In this document: one piece after another, positions 58,239 to 64,000 of the stretch
Numbering within the stretch: the stretch's first letter is position 1
Layout: each line of letters begins with the position of its first letter
Assembly: GCF_020990385.1 (NCBI RefSeq)
Contig: NZ_CP087598.1
Span: forward strand, 1,989,001 to 2,053,000
Direction of reading: 5' to 3'
DNA from: Paracoccus sp. MA
Lineage (GTDB): Bacteria; Pseudomonadota; Alphaproteobacteria; Rhodobacterales; Rhodobacteraceae
DNA length: 64,000 nt
The notes under the pieces: model-generated
The model's input: only the letters and a program-made list of their open reading frames with translations
Databases searched by the model: none
Told to the model about the DNA's origin: nothing
Translations under genes and position numbers: made by a program

Positions 58239-58936
58239 CCGAAAGAAGCTCCTCCAAGGCCCAGGCCATCACCAGCGAGGTGCGCCGCCGCATCGTGGAC
58301 CGCGAATGGCGGCAGGGCGACCGCATCCCGGACGAGGCCGAGCTGGCCGTCGAGTTCGGCGTCGCCCGCGCCACGGTGAACAAGGCCCTGCAGATGCTGG
58401 CCGAGGAGGGGCTCTTGGACCGCAAGCGCCGGGCCGGCACCCATGTGACGGTGAACCCGGCGCGCAAGGCCACGCTGACCATCCCCATCGTGCGCGAGCA
58501 GATCGAGCAGGCGGGGATGGAATACAGCCACCGGGTCATCGCGCAGAAGGAAAGCCCGATCCCGGCCGAGATCGCGCAGCGCATGGAACTGCCCGAGGGG
58601 CGGATGCTGATCCATCTGCGCACCGTGCATTACGGCGACGGCAAGCCCTTCCAGGTCGAGGACCGCTGGATCAATCCCGGCGCCGCGCCCGGCGTCGCCG
58701 GCATCGACTTCCACCGCGTCAACGCCAATGAATGGCTGGTGCGCAACGCGCCCTGGCTGCGCGCCGACATGGCCTTTTCGGCCGAGAACGCCAATGCCCG
58801 CGACGCCCGGCTGCTGGAGACCCGGCAGGGCAGCGCGCTGCTGATCCTGCAGCGCACCACCTTCAACGACCTGGGCGCGATCACCACCGTCCGGGTGGCC
58901 TTTCATCCCGGCTATGCCATGATCGCAACGCACTAG
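58235..58936 (+). CDS. hutC: Histidine utilisation repressor HutC (GntR/UTRA)
   Basis: The 233-residue regulator has an N-terminal winged helix (ITSEVRRRIVDREWRQGDRI, with VEFGVARATVNKALQ) and a C-terminal UTRA ligand domain. HutC proteins repress hut genes and are released by urocanate. It starts with GTG overlapping the hutF stop, so it is made from the same transcript it would control, giving negative feedback. The likely operators are the repeats upstream of hutF. Confidence 0.95.
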   Translation: MTERSSSKAQAITSEVRRRIVDREWRQGDRIPDEAELAVEFGVARATVNKALQMLAEEGLLDRKRRAGTHVTVNPARKATLTIPIVREQIEQAGMEYSHRVIAQKESPIPAEIAQRMELPEGRMLIHLRTVHYGDGKPFQVEDRWINPGAAPGVAGIDFHRVNANEWLVRNAPWLRADMAFSAENANARDARLLETRQGSALLILQRTTFNDLGAITTVRVAFHPGYAMIATH

Positions 58937-59004
58937 ACGCCGCGCCGGCTTCACTTTGCGCGGCCCTTCGCCTAAGAGGCTGGCAATCCCAAAAAGGAAA
59001 AGCC

Positions 59005-59793
59005 ATGGCCAGCGCCAATCTCAACATCATGATCAAGGCCGCGCGCAAGGCGGGCCGCAGCCTCGTCAAGGACTTCCGCGAGGTCGAGAACCTGCAGGTC
59101 TCGGTCAAGGGCGCCGGCGATTTCGTCAGCCGCGCCGACCGCGAGGCCGAGCGCATCATCAAGGAAGAACTGCGCACCGCCCGCCCGAACTATGGCTGGA
59201 TCGGCGAGGAAACCGGCGAAGAGGCCGGCGAGGACCCGACCCGGCGCTGGATCGTCGATCCGCTGGACGGCACCACCAATTTCCTGCACGGGTTGCCGCA
59301 TTGGGCGATCAGCATCGCGCTGGAGCACAAGGGCGAGATCGTCGCCGGCGTGGTCTTCGACGCCGCCAAGGACGAGCTGTTCACCGCCGAAAAGGGCGAC
59401 GGCGCCTTCCTGAACGACCGCCGCATCCGCGTCTCGGGCCGCCGCCAGATGATCGAATCGATCTTCGCCACCGGCGTGCCCTTCGCCGGGCGCGGCACCC
59501 TGCCCGCCACGCTGCGCGACCTGTCGCGGCTGATGCCGCTGACCGCCGGCGTGCGGCGCTGGGGCGCGGCCTCGCTGGATCTGGCCTATGTTGCGGCCGG
59601 CCGCTACGAGGGCTATTGGGAACGCGGCATCAAGTCCTGGGACGTGGCCGCCGGCAGCCTGCTGGTGAAAGAGGCCGGCGGTTTCGTGGAATCGATCCGT
59701 TCCGAGGAAAGCCCGGTCGAATCGGGCTCGATCGTCGCCGCCAACCCGCAGCTTTTCGACGAGTTCGCAGGAATAGTGCGTCAACGGGACTGA
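59005..59793 (+). CDS. suhB: Inositol-1-monophosphatase family protein (SuhB type)
   Basis: The 262-residue magnesium-dependent phosphatase shows the metal motifs GEETGEE (about 69-75), WIVDPLDGTTNFLHG (about 85-99) and SWDVAAGSLLVKEAGG near residue 215. The family cleaves inositol monophosphate and related sugar or nucleotide phosphates; SuhB also joins rRNA antitermination complexes in E. coli. Reaction in this organism unproven. AAAGGAAAAGCC precedes the ATG. Confidence 0.88.
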   Translation: MASANLNIMIKAARKAGRSLVKDFREVENLQVSVKGAGDFVSRADREAERIIKEELRTARPNYGWIGEETGEEAGEDPTRRWIVDPLDGTTNFLHGLPHWAISIALEHKGEIVAGVVFDAAKDELFTAEKGDGAFLNDRRIRVSGRRQMIESIFATGVPFAGRGTLPATLRDLSRLMPLTAGVRRWGAASLDLAYVAAGRYEGYWERGIKSWDVAAGSLLVKEAGGFVESIRSEESPVESGSIVAANPQLFDEFAGIVRQRD

Positions 59794-59855
59794 GCCCGGC
59801 TTGACCTTTCCGGCGCGCGAAGGCATGGGCGAGTCTCAAGCCCGGGATTCCCGCC

Positions 59856-60815
59856 ATGCCAAATAACCGCCAGACGGGGCCGCTGATGGCCCCGGCAGCC
59901 CGTCCGCCTGCCGTTCCCCCGCCGCTTGCCGCGCCCCGCGCCGAACGGCAGGGCACGGCGATCCTGCTGATCTGCGGCTCGGCGCTGATCTTCGCGGCGC
60001 AGGACGGCATCTCGCGCCATCTGGGCGCAGCCTATTCGCCGATCTTCGTGATCATGCTGCGCTACTGGTTCTTCGCGGCCTTCGTGATCCTGCTTTGCGC
60101 CCGCGCGCCGGGCGGGCTGTCGCGCGCCCTGCACTCGAAACGGCCCTGGACGCAGATCTTCCGCGGCGTGCTGCTGGTGGCCGAGGTGGTGATCACGGTC
60201 GAGGCCTTCGTGCGGCTGGGCCTGATCAACACCCATGCGATCTTTGCCTGCTATCCGCTGCTGATCTCGGCGCTGTCCGGCCCGATCCTGGGCGAAAAGG
60301 TCGGCTGGCGCCGCTGGGCGGCGGTCGCCGTGGGCTTTGCGGGCATCCTCATCGTGCTGAAACCGGGCAGCGGCGTCTTCAGCGCCGATGCGGTGCTGCC
60401 CTTCGTCGGCGCGGCCATGTTCGCGGTCTATGGGCTGCTGACCCGGATGGTCGGGCGCGACGACCCGGCCATGGTCAGCTTTTTCTGGACCGGCATCGCC
60501 GGGGCGGTCGCCATCACCCTGGTCGGCATCTGGCATTGGGAACCGATCGCCGGGCGCGACATCCCCTGGCTTCTGCTGCTGTGCCTGACGGCCGTGGTGG
60601 CGCATTTCATGCTGATCAAGGCCTATGAGCTGGCCGAGGCCTCGGCCCTGCAGCCGTTTTCCTACACCCAGCTGGTCTGGGTCAGCATCTTCGGCGTGGT
60701 GATCTTCGGCGAGACGCTGGCGCCGAACGTCGCGCTCGGCGGGCTCATCGTGGTCGGCGCGGGGCTCTTCACCTGGTGGCGCTCGCGCCAGCGCGAGCGG
60801 GCCGGGCTGACGTGA
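59856..60815 (+). CDS. EamA/DMT-family transporter
   Basis: The 319-residue protein has about ten membrane helices in two EamA halves after a 35-residue Pro/Ala-rich N-terminus; the second half contains QPFSYTQLVWVSIFGVVIFG, typical of the family. Substrate unknown. It is a paralogue in type, not a close copy, of 10182-11129. Its last 47 bases overlap the 3' end of the convergent transglycosylase gene, a long overlap for convergent genes. Confidence 0.85.
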   Translation: MPNNRQTGPLMAPAARPPAVPPPLAAPRAERQGTAILLICGSALIFAAQDGISRHLGAAYSPIFVIMLRYWFFAAFVILLCARAPGGLSRALHSKRPWTQIFRGVLLVAEVVITVEAFVRLGLINTHAIFACYPLLISALSGPILGEKVGWRRWAAVAVGFAGILIVLKPGSGVFSADAVLPFVGAAMFAVYGLLTRMVGRDDPAMVSFFWTGIAGAVAITLVGIWHWEPIAGRDIPWLLLLCLTAVVAHFMLIKAYELAEASALQPFSYTQLVWVSIFGVVIFGETLAPNVALGGLIVVGAGLFTWWRSRQRERAGLT

Positions 60816-62922
60816 CGGCGCCGGCGCTGGCCGCCTCGACCGGCGCCGGACCCAGCACCTCGGCCAGCGCCCCGCCCGAGGCATAGCCGGCCAGCGTGCG
60901 CGCCGGCATCACCGGCCGGGCAGAGACCGTCAGCCGGATGGGCGGCGGCGCCGGCGCGGGCTTCATGCCGCCCCCGGTCAGATCCCAGCTCGGCACCAGC
61001 GGCACCGGCGCGCCCTTGATGCGGGCGCGATAGACGGGCAGCGCCTCGGCCACGCGCATGACGTAGTTGCGCGTCTCGTCGAAGGGGATCATCTCGACCC
61101 AATCGACCGGATCGACCTCGCCGCGCAGGTCGCCGAACTCGCCCAGCCAGCGGGCCGAGCGGCCGGGCCCGGCATTGTAGCCCGCCGCGACCAGCGCGAC
61201 CGAGGGGCCGAAGCGTTCGCGCAGCCCCGCCAGATAGGCCGCGCCCAGCCGGGCGTTATAGGCGGCGTCGCGGGTCAGCCGCGCCTGGTCGAAGGGCTCG
61301 CCGATCCTGCGCGCCATCGAGCGCGCGGTGTCGGGCATGACCTGCATCAGCCCCAGTGCCCCGGCATGCGAGGAAACGGTATGGTTGAACTCGCTTTCCC
61401 GCCGGGCAATGGCCATGACCAGCTCGGGCGGCAGGCCCAGTTCGGCCTGCTCAAGCCCGGTCAGCGGGAAATAGGCGGCCGGATAGACGGCGCCCTTGGC
61501 GGCGGCGGCCTTGGCCAGCCGCAGCGCGTGCCAGGGCAGCCGCATCTCCAGCATCATCCGCGCCATGCGGCCGATATCCTCGGGCGCGGCGGTCTCGGCC
61601 AGGTGCAGGAAGAAGCGCGCGCCCTGATCGGCCTCGCCCGCCGCGACCAGCCAGGTGCCGGCCTGCCAGACCGGGTTCTCGCGCAGGCGGCTGCCGCGCC
61701 AGTCGGGCAGGCTGGCCTCGCTGCGCCCGGCAAGGGCCAGGTCGGGCAGCATCGGCAGGCCCAGCCGTTCCGCGGCCAGCTGCCCGTACCAGGCCGACTG
61801 ATAGCCGGCGGCGCGGGCATAGGCCGCATCGGCGCCGGCCTCGTCGCCCCCGGCCTCCAGCGCCCGGCCCTGCCAGTAATGCGCGCGGGACAGCGAGATC
61901 GGGCTGGCCACCGCCTGCTCCAGCGTGCGGAAATGCCGAAGCGCCCGGTCCGCCGCGCCGCCGCGCAGCGCGGCGTAGCCGGCAAGCCATTCCAGGTCCG
62001 AATAGGCATCGCTTCCCGGCGGCAGGAAATGCCCGGCCGCCAGTCTCTCGGCCAGCGCCCAGTCGCCCTGCCGCAATGCCAGCCGGGCGTAATCGGCGCG
62101 CTTGCCGGCCCAGGCGGCGGGGTCGCGCAGCGCCTCGGCGCTGGTCGAGCGTTCCAGCATCAGCGCGCGCGCCAGGTCCGGCATCTTGGCCCAGACCCGC
62201 CAGCGGAAGCGGTCCAGCGCCAGCCCCGCATCGCCCCGCTGCGCGTCCGGCAGGGCCAGGATCAGCGCATCCACCCCCGCCTGCCCCGATTGCAGCGCCA
62301 GCCGCGCGCGGCCCAGGGCCTGCGCGGGATCCGAGGCCAGGGGCAGCACCACCTGCGCCGCCTGCCATTCGCCCAGATCCAGAAGCCGCATCAGCCGCGC
62401 ATCGTGCAGGCCGGCAACCTCGGCGCCATGCGCGGCCAGGAAGGCGTCGGCCTCGGGCTTGGTCAGCGCCTGCTCGGACCAGAAGCGGGCGATCTCGGCC
62501 TTGGCGGCCGGCGGGTCGGTGGCCTGCAGGGCGGCGATCAGCGCCATCGCGCCGTTCAGCGTGTCCGGGCGGCGGGTGCCGAACCACGCGATCACCTCGG
62601 CCGGCGGCAGGTCCGGGCGCAGCACCGCGTCGCCGCGCTTCCAGAACAGCGCCATGCCGGGCCAGTCGCGGTTGCGGGCGGCGAAATCGCGGTATTCCGG
62701 CCAGCTGCCCTGCCCGGCCCGCAGCCGCTGCCACTGGATCAGGTCGCGGGCGATGGGGCCCGAGGCCTCGGCCTCGGCCGTGGCGGTCGCCCAGTCGCGC
62801 ATCGCCGCCGCCGCAAGCGCGCGCGACAGGTGCCCGGCATCCTCGGCCCCGGCCGGCTGGGCAAGGCTTACGGCAAGGGCCAGCACCGGCGCCAGGAGCC
62901 TGTCACGGAAAGGATACATCAT
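60769..62922 (-). CDS. slt: Soluble lytic murein transglycosylase
   Basis: The 717-residue periplasmic enzyme cleaves peptidoglycan to 1,6-anhydromuropeptides. It has a signal peptide (about 1-26, ending AQPAGA), a long helical superhelix domain (about 40-480) and the Slt catalytic domain with Glu509 in [21 protein letters not shown] and [11 protein letters not shown] Pro/Ala-rich tail of about 70 residues follows and its last codons overlap the EamA gene. Two adjacent ATG codons can serve as start; I give the outer one. Confidence 0.92.
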   Translation of the reverse strand: MMYPFRDRLLAPVLALAVSLAQPAGAEDAGHLSRALAAAAMRDWATATAEAEASGPIARDLIQWQRLRAGQGSWPEYRDFAARNRDWPGMALFWKRGDAVLRPDLPPAEVIAWFGTRRPDTLNGAMALIAALQATDPPAAKAEIARFWSEQALTKPEADAFLAAHGAEVAGLHDARLMRLLDLGEWQAAQVVLPLASDPAQALGRARLALQSGQAGVDALILALPDAQRGDAGLALDRFRWRVWAKMPDLARALMLERSTSAEALRDPAAWAGKRADYARLALRQGDWALAERLAAGHFLPPGSDAYSDLEWLAGYAALRGGAADRALRHFRTLEQAVASPISLSRAHYWQGRALEAGGDEAGADAAYARAAGYQSAWYGQLAAERLGLPMLPDLALAGRSEASLPDWRGSRLRENPVWQAGTWLVAAGEADQGARFFLHLAETAAPEDIGRMARMMLEMRLPWHALRLAKAAAAKGAVYPAAYFPLTGLEQAELGLPPELVMAIARRESEFNHTVSSHAGALGLMQVMPDTARSMARRIGEPFDQARLTRDAAYNARLGAAYLAGLRERFGPSVALVAAGYNAGPGRSARWLGEFGDLRGEVDPVDWVEMIPFDETRNYVMRVAEALPVYRARIKGAPVPLVPSWDLTGGGMKPAPAPPPIRLTVSARPVMPARTLAGYASGGALAEVLGPAPVEAASAGAVTSARPARAGASATR

Positions 62923-62967
62923 GCCCCCCTTTCTGCGAGGTTCCGCCGGGCGGCGCAACTCACATCC

Positions 62968-62996
62968 TTGGCAATCCGCGCGCCCGGATGTAAGCC
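62968..62996 (+). promoter_or_regulatory. Possible promoter of dapA
   Basis: TTGGCA (62968-62973) and TAAGCC (62991-62996) are 17 bases apart, 30 bases before the dapA start, in the 103-base gap between the divergent slt and dapA genes. The -10 is weak. Confidence 0.4.
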
Positions 62997-63025
62997 GCCA
63001 GCAGAGGCAAATTCAGGATACCCAC

Positions 63026-63901
63026 ATGTTCAAAGGCTCGCTGCCCGCGCTGGTCACGCCCTTCACCCCGGACGGGGAGCTGGATCTCCCCGCGCTGGAA
63101 AAGCTCGTCGACTGGCATGTCGCACAGGGCAGCCACGGGCTGGTGCCCGTCGGCACCACCGGCGAAAGCCCGACGCTGAGCCATGAGGAACACCGCAAGG
63201 TCATCGAAGAGGTGGTGCGCATGGCCGCCGGCCGCATCCCGGTCGTCGCCGGCGCCGGCTCGAACTCGACGCGCGAGGGGATCGGGCTGGTGCAGCACGC
63301 GCAGGCCGCCGGCGCCGATGCGGCGCTGGTGGTGACGCCCTATTACAACAAGCCGACCCAGGCCGGGCTGATCGCGCATTACACCGCGCTGCACGACGCC
63401 AGCGACCTGCCGATCATCATCTACAACATCCCCGGCCGCTCGGTCATCGACATGCTGCCCGAGACCATGGGCGAACTGGCGAAGCTGCCGCGCATCATCG
63501 GCGTCAAGGACGCCACCGGCAAGCTTGAGCGGGTCAGCCAGCAGCGCGCCGCCTGCGGCAAGGATTTCGTGCAGCTTTCGGGCGAGGACGCCACCGCGCT
63601 CGGCTTCAACGCCCATGGCGGGGTGGGCTGCATCTCGGTCACGGCGAATGTGGCGCCGAAGCTCTGCGCCCAGTTCCAGGAGGCGACGCTCGCCGGCGAC
63701 TACGCCAAGGCGCTGGACTACCAGGACAGGCTGATGCCGCTGCACGAGGCGATCTTCCTTGAGCCGGGCGTCGCCGGGGCGAAATATGCCATGTCGCGGC
63801 TGGGTCTTTGCAGCGACGCCGTGCGCCTGCCGCTGGTCGGGCTGACCGAGGCCACCAAGGCGCGGATCGACGCGGCCTTGGCCCATGCCGGGCTGATCTG
63901 A
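63026..63901 (+). CDS. dapA: 4-Hydroxy-tetrahydrodipicolinate synthase
   Basis: DapA condenses pyruvate with aspartate semialdehyde at the start of the lysine and diaminopimelate pathway. The 291-residue TIM barrel carries Thr44-Thr45 in PVGTTGE, Tyr107, Tyr133 in IYNIPGR, and the Schiff-base Lys161 in [20 protein letters not shown] precedes the ATG. Its place next to a peptidoglycan transglycosylase fits cell-wall metabolism, though the two genes are divergent. Confidence 0.97.
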   Translation: MFKGSLPALVTPFTPDGELDLPALEKLVDWHVAQGSHGLVPVGTTGESPTLSHEEHRKVIEEVVRMAAGRIPVVAGAGSNSTREGIGLVQHAQAAGADAALVVTPYYNKPTQAGLIAHYTALHDASDLPIIIYNIPGRSVIDMLPETMGELAKLPRIIGVKDATGKLERVSQQRAACGKDFVQLSGEDATALGFNAHGGVGCISVTANVAPKLCAQFQEATLAGDYAKALDYQDRLMPLHEAIFLEPGVAGAKYAMSRLGLCSDAVRLPLVGLTEATKARIDAALAHAGLI

Positions 63902-63912
63902 GCGGCGCATCA

Positions 63913-63948
63913 GGACGGACAAGGGGGGCGGGTTTCCGTCCCCTTTTT
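63913..63948 (+). terminator. Intrinsic terminator after dapA
   Basis: GGACGGA (63913-63919) pairs with TCCGTCC (63935-63941), and an alternative inner pairing is AAGGGG/CCCCTT; a run of five T follows (63944-63948). It starts 11 bases after the dapA stop. Confidence 0.8.
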
Positions 63949-63971
63949 CATGCCCTGGCCTGGCCGGACCG

Positions 63972-64000
63972 CCGCGGCCGGGGGCTTTGCGCCCCCGGAC
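63972..64000 (+). repeat. Possible start of another intergenic repeat
   Basis: The last 29 bases contain GGGGGCTTTGCGCCCCC, much like the GGGGGCTCTGCCCCC hairpin of the intergenic family at 27887 and 46179. The window ends before the CCCGGGATATTTG part would appear. Confidence 0.35.

Overview
The window is GC-rich DNA (roughly two thirds G+C by eye) from an alphaproteobacterium of the Rhodobacterales, most like Paracoccus. This rests on the order of the transcription and translation genes, two tuf genes, a histidine pathway that uses HutF, the ExbB/TonB type, and intergenic elements of the form CCCGGGATATTTG...AAGAAAGAAG. The genus is an inference. I see no insertion sequence, integrase, phage gene or CRISPR array.

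Positions 1-31203 lie entirely on the minus strand and carry the core expression genes. In transcription order they are: tuf copy 2 (31203), five accessory enzymes and an ABC exporter, tRNA-Trp, a sulfotransferase-like gene, secE, nusG, rplK, rplA, rplJ, rplL, rpoB and rpoC with a strong terminator. Then come three membrane or cell-surface genes, the str operon (rpsL, rpsG, fusA, tuf copy 1) and the S10 operon (rpsJ, rplC, rplD, rplW, rplB, rpsS, rplV, rpsC, the last cut by the window edge). Good -35/-10 pairs with 17-base spacers precede tRNA-Trp, secE, nusG, rpsL and rpsJ. Hairpins sit in several gaps inside these operons: rplW/rplB, rplL/rpoB and fusA/tuf. The two tuf genes differ at one silent base, and the match continues past the stop codon, which points to gene conversion.

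Positions 31413-46108 are mixed housekeeping and accessory genes. They include a DUF533 protein, a coupled ABC exporter-ygfZ-dinB operon, a class V aminotransferase, a siderophore-interacting reductase followed by exbB-exbD-tonB (iron uptake), oxyR, a CorC-type membrane protein, a patatin-like phospholipase and an Old Yellow Enzyme.

Positions 46246-58936 are a complete histidine utilisation locus. A ten-gene minus-strand operon reads hutI-hutH-hutG-CoA transferase-acyl-CoA dehydrogenase-hutU-binding protein-permease-permease-ATPase. Divergent to it is hutF-hutC, with two exact 16-base repeats between them. HutH, HutU, HutI, HutF and HutG convert histidine to glutamate and formate. The class III CoA transferase and acyl-CoA dehydrogenase are translationally coupled into this operon but have no role in the textbook pathway. 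I propose that they oxidise imidazolepropionate to urocanate through CoA thioesters. This is the best candidate for an undescribed system in the window.

Positions 59005-64000 hold a SuhB-type phosphatase, a second EamA transporter, a soluble lytic transglycosylase and dapA with its terminator.
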